Assembly: GCA_905612515.1 (NCBI GenBank)
Contig: CAJQSI010000092.1
Coordinates: 1-56,229, forward strand
DNA length: 56,229 nt
Reading direction: 5' to 3'
Origin: an uncultured Opitutales bacterium
Lineage (GTDB): Bacteria > Verrucomicrobiota > Verrucomicrobiia > Opitutales > Seribacteraceae
The notes under the pieces are model-generated. The model was given only the letters and a program-made list of their open reading frames with translations, made no database searches and was not told the origin of the DNA. This document shows, one piece after another, positions 44,200-53,917 of the stretch (position 1 is its first letter; each line of letters begins with the position of its first letter). Made by a program: the position numbers and the translations under genes.

Positions 44200-44496
44200 A
44201 ATGGGATCGAAAGCACATGGAACAAGTCGAAGCGTCATTGGAGTAAATTCAATAGCGTTAGCAAGTAAAGTTTTCATTTTCTTGTAAAAGAGTCCATACT
44301 GCACTTCTATGGAGGCAATCATTTAAAACCTCTACAATCAGCTTAAGGACATTTGAAATTCTCTATTCCTTCATTAAGTGAAAGTGGTAAATATGTGTTG
44401 AGTTTTGATGTGGTACATGAAGGGGTTTGTTGGTTTGGCAATGTATCAAGCAATGGGGAAAAAGCAGATGAGGCACAGTTATTGTTAGATAGTTAG
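44200..44496 (+). pseudogene. Decayed fragment of a polysaccharide-export or sugar-transfer protein domain
   Basis: In one plus frame, segments between stops read SFHFLVKES (44269), HFYGGNHLKPLQSA, then after a TAA the peptide LKFSIPSLSESGKYVL and SFDVVHEGVCWFGNVSSNG to a TAG at 44496. This resembles the SYHWL...G.RT.LP...P..PG.Y.L..DLVHEGVCWF pattern found in beta-sandwich domains of Wzt- and glycosyltransferase-associated proteins. In-frame TAA codons at 44266-44268 and after LQSA, and no start, show it is dead. The family assignment is from memory of the pattern and is tentative. Confidence 0.45.
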
Positions 44497-44567
44497 GTTT
44501 TGCGTCGTTGAACCCTTTTAACCAAAAGATTATGAATTTAAGCTTTTTTTATTTTGTAAGTTGATTG

Positions 44568-45872
44568 ATGAATAGAATTAATGTCGCAGGATTGTCTAAG
44601 TGTTACAAGAAATACCGAATTCCTTTTTTCCAAGCTTTTGACACAATTTTCCCAAATAGGTTTACTTTTGGTGAAAATGAATATGTGCTCAGCGATATAA
44701 ATTTCTATGTCAAACATGGAGAAGCACTCGGTATCATAGGTGTTAATGGTTCTGGTAAGAGTACTTTGTTAAGTATCATTGCAGGCATTACTAAGCCTAC
44801 GGGTGGTAATGTAGAAGTAAATGGTAGATTGTCAGCCATCTTGGAATTAGGTTCGGGATTTCATCCGGATTTCACTGGTCGAGAAAACATTCTGCTGGAA
44901 TCACAGATCTTAGGATTAAATTTCAATCGATCTTCTGAATTAATTGCTTATATACAGGAATTTGCTGGCATTGGAGACTATTTTGACGAACCTGTTAGAA
45001 TATATTCTAGCGGAATGCTTTCGAGACTCGCATTTGCAGTAGCCACAGCTACAAATCCTGATGTACTAATTGTAGATGAGGCCTTGAGCGTTGGAGACAT
45101 TGCTTTTCAGGCCAAGTGCATGGTCAGAATGAATGATATGCTTGATTCTGGAACAACTATTTTATTTGTCAGTCATTCTCTAAATCAGGTTCGGCAATTT
45201 TGCTCTAAGGCAATGTACATAGGAGATGGTCACATAAAGGCTTTTGGTGCGGTTGATGAAATTTGCGATCTTTACCAAAATGATACTATAGGAAATAAAT
45301 TCGACAATGACATTTCAGTGTCAAATGAAACTTCAGACGAATGGATTAATTTGGTCTCAACCATACGAGATCCTCATTTAAGGGAAAATTCAGTCGGAGG
45401 AGATTCTTGCGGAGATTTGTCGTTAGAATTTCTATCTTTTGGGGTTTATAATAGAAATATGAACCAGATCGCTCAATGCGTACCTGATGAACAAATTGTT
45501 TTTAAAGCGAGTATCATTTCAAATGAAGATGTCCCGTCTGGTGCTGCGGTAGGACTTCTTATCGCCGATAAGTTAGGTTATCACTTGCTCAGTTGTAATT
45601 CTAATTACTATGATGTATTTCTACCGGAAATGGGGAAAGGAGAAGTTATATCTATTTCATGGGTTATGCATTGGCCATTTTACTCAGGTGAATTTAGGGT
45701 TGATATTGGTATAAAGCCTAATCCTCATAGCGATAAATTTTATGATAGAGTATTTTGCGCTAAAGTACTGGAATGTAAAACTCCTGCAGAATTAGTGAGT
45801 AATAACTTTGGTGGATTTCTCCATGTGGATGCTAAGGTCTCGCTTACCGAGATTGCTACAATAAACGAGTAA
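44568..45872 (+). CDS. Polysaccharide ABC transporter ATP-binding protein (Wzt-like)
   Basis: Start at the ATG at 44568, one codon after a TTG. The 434-residue ATPase has Walker A IGVNGSGKST, the signature YSSGMLSRLAFAVA and Walker B VLIVDEAL with SVGD and an H-loop VSHSL. An additional C-terminal beta-sandwich (about 270-430; VFKASIISNEDVPSGAAVGLLI, HWPFYSGEFRVDIG) resembles the Wzt carbohydrate-binding domain that recognises the end of the polymer. It powers export of a lipid-linked glycan. No permease is adjacent; the nearest Wzm is at 29785. The stop overlaps the next start by one base (TAATG). Confidence 0.88.
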   Translation: MNRINVAGLSKCYKKYRIPFFQAFDTIFPNRFTFGENEYVLSDINFYVKHGEALGIIGVNGSGKSTLLSIIAGITKPTGGNVEVNGRLSAILELGSGFHPDFTGRENILLESQILGLNFNRSSELIAYIQEFAGIGDYFDEPVRIYSSGMLSRLAFAVATATNPDVLIVDEALSVGDIAFQAKCMVRMNDMLDSGTTILFVSHSLNQVRQFCSKAMYIGDGHIKAFGAVDEICDLYQNDTIGNKFDNDISVSNETSDEWINLVSTIRDPHLRENSVGGDSCGDLSLEFLSFGVYNRNMNQIAQCVPDEQIVFKASIISNEDVPSGAAVGLLIADKLGYHLLSCNSNYYDVFLPEMGKGEVISISWVMHWPFYSGEFRVDIGIKPNPHSDKFYDRVFCAKVLECKTPAELVSNNFGGFLHVDAKVSLTEIATINE

Positions 45873-46555
45873 TGATAACTAAGGATTTCTCACTGTACAG
45901 CGGTGAAAGGCAAACTGCTAAAAGAATTGAAGATATCAGAAGAGATCATGCATTGAGATATGAACTTGCCGTAGATGTAGTTTCTAAAAACCTGCTTCAA
46001 CCAAGAGGAAAATGCCTCGATGTATTTTGTGGTAATGGATACGGTACATACATTTTGGCCAGTGCCCTTCAGGATTTTTTCTGTGTAGGAATGGATGGAT
46101 CGTTGGAAGCAATTAAAATGGCGAGAGAATTTTACTCATTAGAAAATAATATATTTGAGCAAAAAGTTTTTCCATTCGATATACCTGAAAATCATTTTGA
46201 TTTTGTAGTTTGTTATGAGTCCTTGGAGCATGTTAAGAATCACACCGAATTGTTTACCAGGATATTCCGTAGTCTTAATAAAGAGGGTATGGCATTCATT
46301 TCAGTTCCCAATCAAGAGATTCAACCAATCGAGATTAATCCCCATGAATTCCATTATAGACATTACAGTTTTTCTGAAATTGAATCGATGATTCCTCCAG
46401 GACATTATATTGACCGCTGGTATGGGCAAAATGTTTATCGATTTACCAGTCAACGTCGCAATACATTTGAATTATTAAGTGTTAAGGATATGACTTTAAA
46501 AGAAAGAGTACAAGGTCAATTTAATATATACGTAATAAGAAAAAATGATAAATAA
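45872..46555 (+). CDS. SAM-dependent methyltransferase (class I)
   Basis: The 227-residue protein has the SAM-binding motif I LDVFCGNGYGTY and GMDGSLEAIKMA. Motif-IV-like FDFVVCYESLEHVKNH and post-motif IFRSLNKEGMAFISVPN follow. It belongs to the Methyltransf_11/23 group. In glycan loci such enzymes often cap or modify the chain, and with a Wzt C-terminal domain a terminal methyl could be the export signal. It overlaps the next gene by 11 bases. Confidence 0.85.
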   Translation: MITKDFSLYSGERQTAKRIEDIRRDHALRYELAVDVVSKNLLQPRGKCLDVFCGNGYGTYILASALQDFFCVGMDGSLEAIKMAREFYSLENNIFEQKVFPFDIPENHFDFVVCYESLEHVKNHTELFTRIFRSLNKEGMAFISVPNQEIQPIEINPHEFHYRHYSFSEIESMIPPGHYIDRWYGQNVYRFTSQRRNTFELLSVKDMTLKERVQGQFNIYVIRKNDK

Positions 46556-49500
46556 TGTTTTATTCTTAGGTGACCTATGTCGCGGAGAACAATCAAATAA
46601 TATAAATAATCTAGCACTTATTTTCTCCCCTTTGTTAAAGAAATATGAAGCAGAATATCAAGTTCATACTACTTTAACTAATAATAGTTCGTTATCGGAG
46701 GAATGGTTAGACTTATGGAGCAAGTCACTTGCTACAGAAAATACTAAAATCTTTGATGAATTCAAATTCTCTAAAACATTGGTTATTGGTTTTGAAATGC
46801 CTGAATGGTATGCAAAATATTTTGACTCTAAAAATATTTCTTGGGTAAACATAAGAATCCATCCCATTCGGTTTCTTGACGACTTGTATTTCGATGTAAA
46901 ATCATCAATAAATTATGACCTAAGCAAGCACTCGGTTAATGATTCATTTATTGATTTCTGTGTACAATCACTACGCTTAAGATATGGAGTAACAACAAGG
47001 AATAAGTCCCCAAGTACATTTGCCCTGTTCGGTCAGACACCATTTGATAAAAGTGTATTTATTAACGGTGAATTCAAATCTATTGAAAACTATTTTCAAC
47101 TAATCGATACAATTTCTAAAGATTATGATCAAGTAGTTTATAAACCTCATCCATATTCTCCTGATACTACATTGGATAAGAAGATCATTGATCGATATCA
47201 CGCGAAAGTATTAACAAATGATGACACCTACGAGGTTTTATTAAATGAAAATATTGATTTGATCTGTGCTATCAGTTCATCTGTTTTATATGAGGCTCCT
47301 TACTTTGGATTAGAATCATATTTCCTAGAAAAGAAAAGTCGTCTTTTTGGACCTCCAATATGTTTCTTATCTTGGTTAAACGATTCTATATTTTGGAACA
47401 AAATATTTGGAAATAATTCTCAATCAAATATAGGATTGCCGTTTCCAGCAAAACCTAATTTTCTCAGAAATGTATTTTGTTCATGGAGTTATCAAACTAA
47501 TGAAAGAATTCTTGAAGATAGAATACTTTCTCAATTTCACAAAAACAATGAAGATATATATAAGTCTATATCAAAACACAATGAATTACACAATGCGGCC
47601 ATAGGTGGTATAGAGAATATATCAGATACCCATAAGAAAAATATTAATCTATTAAGTAATTCCTTGGATGATATTGATCAACATATTAAGGATATTAAAA
47701 CTAAAAGTGATCAGTTTGACAGTGAAATATTATCTCATGCGAACGACTTTAATAAGTATACTGAAAGCATGGATTTACATTTATCTGAAACAAGTAATGA
47801 ATTAAGTGACATTTATTCAAAAATAAAAAAATTACGCAAATTTTCGACTGATGCTTTAAATTATTCCAAAACATCGAATGAACTTTCAAATGAAGCATTG
47901 TCGAATAGTCGTATAACTGACGAATTATCAATGGAATCACTTACTTCTTCCGCAGACGCTAAAGAATTATCTTCAACTGCAGATAAAACTTCTTCCCAAG
48001 CACTTGATAAAGTAAAGGAGTTAGAGATTCTTGCTAAACATACTGAGATCATCGCTCATGAATCAAAATCTTTGACCGAAAAGACTGATGTACGTGTATC
48101 CCGTGCTGAATCAAATTCAAAGAAGTCTTTAGATAAGTCGTCGAAGGCATTTAAGAATTCTGAGATCTCATTCGATAGATCCGTTAAGGCAGAGGACAAT
48201 TCCAAGATTGCCCTTCAGCAATCAACTAAATCATTCGAGAATTCTGAAACCTCTGCCGATATATCTGCTAAGGCTGAGGACAATTCCAAGATTGCCCTTC
48301 AGAAATCAACTAAAGCATTCGAGAATTCTGAAATCTCTTTCGATATATCTGCTAGCGCTGAGAAAAATTCTAAGAGTGCCCTTCTTAAATCATCCAAGGC
48401 ATTCGAGAATTCTGAAATCTCTACCGATAGATCTGGAAAGGCCGAGGACAATTCCAAGGTTGCTCTACTGAAATCTCAAGAAGCTACTAACCTTGCTGCC
48501 GATGCTGATCTTGCAATAAAACGTGCAGAGAAGATTGTAAAAAACTTAGGCGATGAGTTATCTTCCATTTACAATAGTAGGTCTTGGAAATTCACTTATC
48601 CATTTAGAAAATTGTTTATCATATTCACAACGCTTCTTTTTAAGAAAAATGTAAACTCCCACAGGAAACTATTTACATTACGTGTTCCATGGCACACCCA
48701 TGGATATCGTGCTGTGAAATCTCTCATATCCCATAGCAAGCCTCCATTTCATACACATTTATATCGTGCATTACAAAGTTTAATTGGAAATGAAAAATAT
48801 ACACCCGGTATTCATGAATTCCTAACTTCCAAAAAAAATATAGAAAAAAATACAGATGAACATAAAGAACGGAAAACAAATTATATTAATGTACTTCAGG
48901 TAACAAATTATAATATAAATGAATACGACCATGGAGGTAAAATAAGATGTTACGAGATAAGAAAGGCACTTTTAAATCAAGGTTTTAATGTTAAGACACT
49001 AACTATATCCACGGGAAAGAAAGATTTTTATCAAAACTTTTCCTGTCAATTGAATGAAAGCTCGTTTTTTAAGAAAATAAAAGACGGCACAATATCAGAT
49101 TGGAGTGCTAACCAATATCTTGCGAAAAAACCTAAACTCTATAACAATATATTTCGTGACGTTAAACGTTATGATCCACACATCGTAATAATTGAACAAC
49201 CTTTTCTTTGGCCTACTGTCGAATCACTTCTAAGCAAGAATGCCATTCATAATAAAACTATAATTGTAAATAGTAGCCAGAATATAGAAAAGGAGTTAAA
49301 GGAAACCATTTATAACCAAGCATTTGATAAGAAATTAGCAACTAGTTACACAAATATTGTCAATGATATTGAAACTGATTTGATGAATAGATCAGATTTG
49401 AGCATTTGCGTTTCTAAAAATGATGCTGAATATTTTAAAAGAAAGTGTAATAATGTTAATATTTCCGTCTACGGCAATGGTCAAAATCGAATACGCATTA

Positions 49501-51209
49501 ACGAATTAGATGACAAGTGGAGAAATATATTCACTAAATCTAAATATAATTGGGTTTTCGTTGGGAGTTGGCATCCTCCCAATGTTAACGGAATTAAGAA
49601 TTTAATTGAAAACGGTTTGTGTGAACAAGATCCCAACTTTGTTAAACTGTGGATAATTGGTAATGTAGGAAATGCCTTTAAGGACTTTGCATTTTATAAA
49701 AGCAATACTAATTCTGTAATACAAATTGTCGGTTTGACATCTCAGGAAGACATTGATTCTGCAATCAATCAATGTGATGGAATAATACTACCTATTTGGG
49801 AAGGTGGTGGAAGTAACCTCAAGACTGCACAGGCCCTTATTTCGGGAAGGAATATAATTGGCACAAGTAAATCCTTTGTCGGATTTGAAGAATATATTTC
49901 GTCGAATGGCGTATTAGTGACAGACTGTCCTAAGGAATTTATTTCACATATGATTAAGCCCGATTTATCAATCACTATTTATGAAAGGAATGTTGAACCA
50001 CTTCTGTGGACTAACATTCTTAAGGAACTACCTGCCGAGTTGCATGATTTATATGTAAATAAGTTTTTTCCACAGAATTTACCAAATATATTTTATGAAT
50101 TAAGCGATGTAGATGAATATAACTCTAATCCTACAGGAATTTCTCGTGTAGTGCACTCAATTGCTAATAGATTGAATTCATTCATAAAAGATATTTCTTA
50201 TGTAGTATATGATAATATCATGAAAAAATTTAGACTCTATGATATTGATGCAAATAATATTATTGATAGTGATCTAGTTTTTAAGAAATCTGATGTTTTA
50301 CTTACATTTTGCGATAGTTGGAATAATGTGTCTTATACGGAAAACCTATCCAAAATTAAAGATAAGGGTGTTAATGTTATCCCTTTCATCTATGATTTAA
50401 TACCTTATATATTGCCGCAATCTTACGGCCCAGGATTTTCTGAAATATATAAAGATTGGCTCAGAGAAATTCTTTGTATCGGATCGGCATTTCTTACATG
50501 CTCAAAAAGTTCACTTAATGACATAATTAGGTTTTCCAATGAACTTGATTTATGTGATATTACAATTGATAACTTGCGATTAGGCGATGATGTCTCTCTG
50601 CTAAATACATCTCTTATAAGAACTCTTGAAACTGATTCATTTACAAATTACATATTATCCGTAGGTACCATTGAATATAGGAAAAATTATGACACTCTTC
50701 TTGATGCCTATAGAATCTTGCTAAATCGGGAAATCCTTGATTTGCCTACTTTGGTTATCGTAGGTTCTCAAGGATGGATGGATAATGGAGTAGAGCATCA
50801 AGTACTCCATGACCCTATGTTGCGGAATAAAGTGATAGTTCTAACCGGTATCAGTGATGTGGACCTTCAATGGCTCTATTTAAATTGCAAATTTACGATA
50901 TATCCATCTATTTATGAAGGATGGGGATTACCCATATCCGAAAGTTTTTCATATGGAAAAGCTTGTATTTCCTCGAGTTGTTCTAGCATGAATGAAATTT
51001 GTCCCACTTCATCCGTTTTTGTATCTAACCCTTTATTCCCCGAAGATTGGGCGGATGCTATTGGGGATTTACTTATTAATAATAAAAAATTGCTTCAAAT
51101 TGAAATGAACATACTTAATCAGTATGAACGTCATAACTGGAATTGGGTTACGATAAATCTCTTAAAATATATAAACCTAAAATATTTCCTTGAAACTTCT
51201 CGTGAATAA
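46545..51209 (+). CDS. Multidomain glycosyltransferase (1554 aa) with coiled-coil repeats
   Basis: N-terminal part (about 1-330): a region with VYKPHPYSPDTT and ISSSVLYEAPYFGLES, resembling KDO/capsule-type transferases. Middle (334-665): long Ser/Asn/Lys-rich coiled coil, with a 28-residue repeat (KAEDNSKIALQKSTKAFENS) at about 520-645, ending at SIYNSRSWKFTYPFRKLF. A first GT4-like part follows (about 780-1180; NYNINEYDHGGKIRCYEI, VFVGSWHPPNVNGIKNL). A second GT4 follows (about 1190-1554; GTIEYRKNYDTLLDAY, YEGWGLPISESFSYGK). One polypeptide probably makes two or more linkages of the surface glycan, as in long O-antigen glycosyltransferases. A+T-rich. Confidence 0.8.
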   Translation: MINNVLFLGDLCRGEQSNNINNLALIFSPLLKKYEAEYQVHTTLTNNSSLSEEWLDLWSKSLATENTKIFDEFKFSKTLVIGFEMPEWYAKYFDSKNISWVNIRIHPIRFLDDLYFDVKSSINYDLSKHSVNDSFIDFCVQSLRLRYGVTTRNKSPSTFALFGQTPFDKSVFINGEFKSIENYFQLIDTISKDYDQVVYKPHPYSPDTTLDKKIIDRYHAKVLTNDDTYEVLLNENIDLICAISSSVLYEAPYFGLESYFLEKKSRLFGPPICFLSWLNDSIFWNKIFGNNSQSNIGLPFPAKPNFLRNVFCSWSYQTNERILEDRILSQFHKNNEDIYKSISKHNELHNAAIGGIENISDTHKKNINLLSNSLDDIDQHIKDIKTKSDQFDSEILSHANDFNKYTESMDLHLSETSNELSDIYSKIKKLRKFSTDALNYSKTSNELSNEALSNSRITDELSMESLTSSADAKELSSTADKTSSQALDKVKELEILAKHTEIIAHESKSLTEKTDVRVSRAESNSKKSLDKSSKAFKNSEISFDRSVKAEDNSKIALQQSTKSFENSETSADISAKAEDNSKIALQKSTKAFENSEISFDISASAEKNSKSALLKSSKAFENSEISTDRSGKAEDNSKVALLKSQEATNLAADADLAIKRAEKIVKNLGDELSSIYNSRSWKFTYPFRKLFIIFTTLLFKKNVNSHRKLFTLRVPWHTHGYRAVKSLISHSKPPFHTHLYRALQSLIGNEKYTPGIHEFLTSKKNIEKNTDEHKERKTNYINVLQVTNYNINEYDHGGKIRCYEIRKALLNQGFNVKTLTISTGKKDFYQNFSCQLNESSFFKKIKDGTISDWSANQYLAKKPKLYNNIFRDVKRYDPHIVIIEQPFLWPTVESLLSKNAIHNKTIIVNSSQNIEKELKETIYNQAFDKKLATSYTNIVNDIETDLMNRSDLSICVSKNDAEYFKRKCNNVNISVYGNGQNRIRINELDDKWRNIFTKSKYNWVFVGSWHPPNVNGIKNLIENGLCEQDPNFVKLWIIGNVGNAFKDFAFYKSNTNSVIQIVGLTSQEDIDSAINQCDGIILPIWEGGGSNLKTAQALISGRNIIGTSKSFVGFEEYISSNGVLVTDCPKEFISHMIKPDLSITIYERNVEPLLWTNILKELPAELHDLYVNKFFPQNLPNIFYELSDVDEYNSNPTGISRVVHSIANRLNSFIKDISYVVYDNIMKKFRLYDIDANNIIDSDLVFKKSDVLLTFCDSWNNVSYTENLSKIKDKGVNVIPFIYDLIPYILPQSYGPGFSEIYKDWLREILCIGSAFLTCSKSSLNDIIRFSNELDLCDITIDNLRLGDDVSLLNTSLIRTLETDSFTNYILSVGTIEYRKNYDTLLDAYRILLNREILDLPTLVIVGSQGWMDNGVEHQVLHDPMLRNKVIVLTGISDVDLQWLYLNCKFTIYPSIYEGWGLPISESFSYGKACISSSCSSMNEICPTSSVFVSNPLFPEDWADAIGDLLINNKKLLQIEMNILNQYERHNWNWVTINLLKYINLKYFLETSRE
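48108..48479 (+). repeat. 84-bp tandem repeats in glycosyltransferase coiled coil
   Basis: A GA(A/G)-x-x-AATTC word recurs at 48108, 48192, 48276, 48360 and 48444, each 84 bp apart, giving five 28-codon units that read about AEDNSKIALQKSTKAFENSEIS. The length is a multiple of seven residues, so copies add whole heptads and would extend the coil without disrupting it. Strains may differ in number. Confidence 0.9.
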
Positions 51210-52302
51210 CAGAATAGTGTTTGATTATTCTACTGTCTGTCATTCAAATGGACAACTTAGTGGCATACCGCGCACTGTTAATGAAATCTCAAATTCCTTA
51301 AGGTATTGCAGTAATTTAGATGTTATATTTGTAGAATATTGTGACAAAAGTTCTTGTTTTTACTTATATGATATTAAAAAATCGAGTAGATCCAAATTAT
51401 ATAAACCGAGAAACTCGGATTATTTCTTATCGCTTGGTGCACCTTGGGCTTTTTCTAATTATATCCAAGAAATACGGTCCTTAAAAAATGAAATACAATC
51501 TATTTCTTTTTTAGTTTATGACTTGATACCTTTCCTTTTTCCACATCTTTATCAGGATTCCGATTTTGGTGAATACTATTTTCATTTTATTTATGAAATG
51601 ATTTCTTTGAGCGATTTAATCTTTTCAATATCTCAGCATACAAAATCTGATATTATAATTAATTCAAGTAAGGTTACGAAATTGCCACCTATCCATGTCT
51701 TAAAAATAGGTTGCGAATTAAATGAAATATCACACAATTATACCACCACTGTAAATGTTCCAACTAATGACTTTATGCTTTGTGTTGGTACCATCGAGTT
51801 CCGCAAAAATCAATCTACTTTAATTAAAGCATACAAACAATTATGTGTAGAACTAGATGATCCTCCCAACCTATTTCTTGTTGGAAAGTTAGGTTGGCTT
51901 AATAATCATATCGATTATCAAATCGAAACTGATCCGATTTTACGCAATAAGGTTTTTATATTTAATGAAGTTTCTGACAATGACTTGGTTTGGTTTTATG
52001 AAAATTGCCTTTTTACCTTGTATCCTTCTCGCTATGAAGGTTGGGGTCTTCCTATTGCAGAGTCATTGAACTATGGAAAAAACGTTATTTGTTCTAATAC
52101 ATCAAGCATGAAAGAGATCGCTCCAGACTTATGTTTTCTCTTGAATCCCCTGTATGTTGGTGATTGGTTTTGCCAAATGAAGGAATTGTCTGTTAATCTT
52201 GACCTTAGAAAAAAACGTGAATTAAAAATAAAAAGTAATTATATCGTTCAAACTTGGAATGACACTTCACATCAAATTCTAAGATTTTTAAATTTAATTT
52301 AA
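51190..52302 (+). CDS. Glycosyltransferase family 4
   Basis: The 370-residue GT-B enzyme has GIPRTVNEI, the donor domain LCVGTIEFRKNQSTLIKAY, and YPSRYEGWGLPIAES (E-x7-E motif). It is closely like the last third of the preceding protein. The start is uncertain: TTG at 51190 overlaps the upstream gene by 20 bp; GTG at 51202 or 51217 would also work. It adds a sugar in the same polysaccharide pathway. Confidence 0.85.
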   Translation: MKLLVNNRIVFDYSTVCHSNGQLSGIPRTVNEISNSLRYCSNLDVIFVEYCDKSSCFYLYDIKKSSRSKLYKPRNSDYFLSLGAPWAFSNYIQEIRSLKNEIQSISFLVYDLIPFLFPHLYQDSDFGEYYFHFIYEMISLSDLIFSISQHTKSDIIINSSKVTKLPPIHVLKIGCELNEISHNYTTTVNVPTNDFMLCVGTIEFRKNQSTLIKAYKQLCVELDDPPNLFLVGKLGWLNNHIDYQIETDPILRNKVFIFNEVSDNDLVWFYENCLFTLYPSRYEGWGLPIAESLNYGKNVICSNTSSMKEIAPDLCFLLNPLYVGDWFCQMKELSVNLDLRKKRELKIKSNYIVQTWNDTSHQILRFLNLI

Positions 52303-52324
52303 CATTCCATTTCTTATATTATAT

Positions 52325-53044
52325 ATGGATTACGAAGATTTATTAGAAAAGTTTTACACTAAGATAATTAAAGCCAACGATAGTGTAATTGATGTTGGTG
52401 CTCACACTGGTAGGCACACTAAACTTTTTTCTAAATTATGTGGTATTCACGGACAAATACTAGCTTTTGAGCCAAATCCTGTAGTTATACCTTGGCTTGA
52501 GGCTAACCTTCAGACTTCCATTGCTAATGGTGTTGTAACAGTCTTGCCATGCGCTGTAAGTAGTAAAAATGATCATACATCATTTATCATAACAAATAAT
52601 CGTTTGGAGGAGTCAGGATTAAAGAAGCGCAAGTACAACGGTCCTACTACTTTTACTGAGGTTGAGGTTGATATGGTCACCCTGGATTCATGTTCTGCTC
52701 TACTTAATGGGAGATTAAGCTATATAAAGATCGATGTTGAAGGCAATGAGTTTGAAGTTCTCAAAGGAGCAAGAAAGATTATTCTCGAACACAGACCTGT
52801 CATTTCATTCGAATTTGGAGAATCCAGTTACTTCGTATATGACGTCGATCCATCATCTGTTTATGATTTTATTACCGCACTCAACTATGAAGTTTATTCA
52901 ATTTTGGGAAATCGTCTCGATAAAACTTTATTCGTTGCTGCTTCTAAGAAACAATCATTTTGGGATTATATCGCATCCCCTGTCGAAAAAAAAGACTATC
53001 TGATTCATGTTTTTACTTCTGTCCTTAATACGTGCCCACATTAA
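52325..53044 (+). CDS. FkbM family methyltransferase
   Basis: The 239-residue SAM-dependent methyltransferase has DVGAHTGRHTKLFSKL near the N-terminus and the FkbM hallmark IKIDVEGNEFEVLKGA at about 138. FkbM enzymes O-methylate natural products and glycans. It follows the GT4 gene by 22 bp and is the last gene of the A+T-rich block. A second methyltransferase lies at 45872. Confidence 0.88.
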   Translation: MDYEDLLEKFYTKIIKANDSVIDVGAHTGRHTKLFSKLCGIHGQILAFEPNPVVIPWLEANLQTSIANGVVTVLPCAVSSKNDHTSFIITNNRLEESGLKKRKYNGPTTFTEVEVDMVTLDSCSALLNGRLSYIKIDVEGNEFEVLKGARKIILEHRPVISFEFGESSYFVYDVDPSSVYDFITALNYEVYSILGNRLDKTLFVAASKKQSFWDYIASPVEKKDYLIHVFTSVLNTCPH

Positions 53045-53111
53045 CGTTCAGTACAGTTATTTATTCTAACCAAATACAACTCATATCACGTCTCTAAGAT
53101 CATAGATTTTA

Positions 53112-53770
53112 ATGAATAACATTTTGGTTACAGGAGGTCTTGGGTACAGCGTAGCCAACTTCATTCGCCTTCTTCTTGAGTGCGACGAGGTCGATCGTAT
53201 CGTCAATCTAGACTTGTTGACTTGTGCGGGAAACCCCGAGAACTTGGCGGATTCCAGGACGACTCTCGGTACTTTCCCGTTCGTAGCGATGTTTGAGATG
53301 GTGAATTGTCAAGCCGCCTAATGGTTGAACATCAGATCAATGCGGTCGTCAACTTCGCGGCCGAAAGTCACGTCGACCGTGCGATATACTCCCCCGAGCC
53401 ATTTTTTCAGACAAACGTCATGGGAACCTTGTCCCTGCTGGATACGGCTAGTGAGCATTGGTCGAGTCTGCCTTAAACCGAGCGGTCTTCCTTTCGTTTT
53501 CTTCATGTTTCGGCGGGTGAAGTTTACGGTTCCCTGACTCTTGACGATCCTCCCTTTTGCGAATCTACCTCCTACGGTCCCAATAGCACCTATTCTGCGG
53601 CCAAGTTGGGGCGGATCATCTGGTTCGGGCTTACCACCACACCTATTGTTTTCTGACTGTAACCACGAATTGTTCGAATAACTACGGACCCTCTCAATTT
53701 CCTGAAAAGCTTATTCCATTAATGATCTTCAACTACTGGTTGGGATAATCACTTCCCATTTACCGCGAAC
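53112..53770 (+). pseudogene. Degenerate partial copy of rfbB (dTDP-glucose 4,6-dehydratase)
   Basis: This segment follows the intact rfbB at 54817 base for base over long runs, corresponding to its first about 215 codons, and then loses similarity. Damage is clear: the cofactor motif GFIGSNF has become GYSVANF. A short indel near 53270-53310 shifts the frame, a stop replaces GAA at 53474-53476 (CTGCCTTAAACC), and more indels lie from 53620 onward. The C-terminal third is gone. It lies right at the edge of the A+T-rich block and looks like a duplicated end of the rfb locus. Confidence 0.85.
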
Positions 53771-53917
53771 TGCTCAATAGAGAGTTTGCAATAGCATGCG
53801 TGAGTCCCAATGAGTTCGACCGAAAATCCTTGGTCATTGTCCTTTAGATTTTTTTCTTGTCTGTTTTGAGTTGTAGAATTCGCCACTTTGGTCGAGATTT
53901 CTCGTATTTCTTTTCTC

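Larger units (their letters stand above)
43682..44567. other. 886-bp region with no intact gene
   Basis: The region is A+T-rich and carries many stops in all frames. The frame at 43867-44061 (64 residues, GTG start) matches nothing I know and is not called. A 20-bp perfect palindrome lies at 44058-44077 and a decayed gene fragment at about 44200-44496. The rest shows no recognisable structure. Confidence 0.5.

Noticed and set aside
48208-48471. 87-codon plus-strand frame in the coiled-coil repeats
   Set aside because: Out-of-frame shadow of the 84-bp repeat inside the glycosyltransferase.
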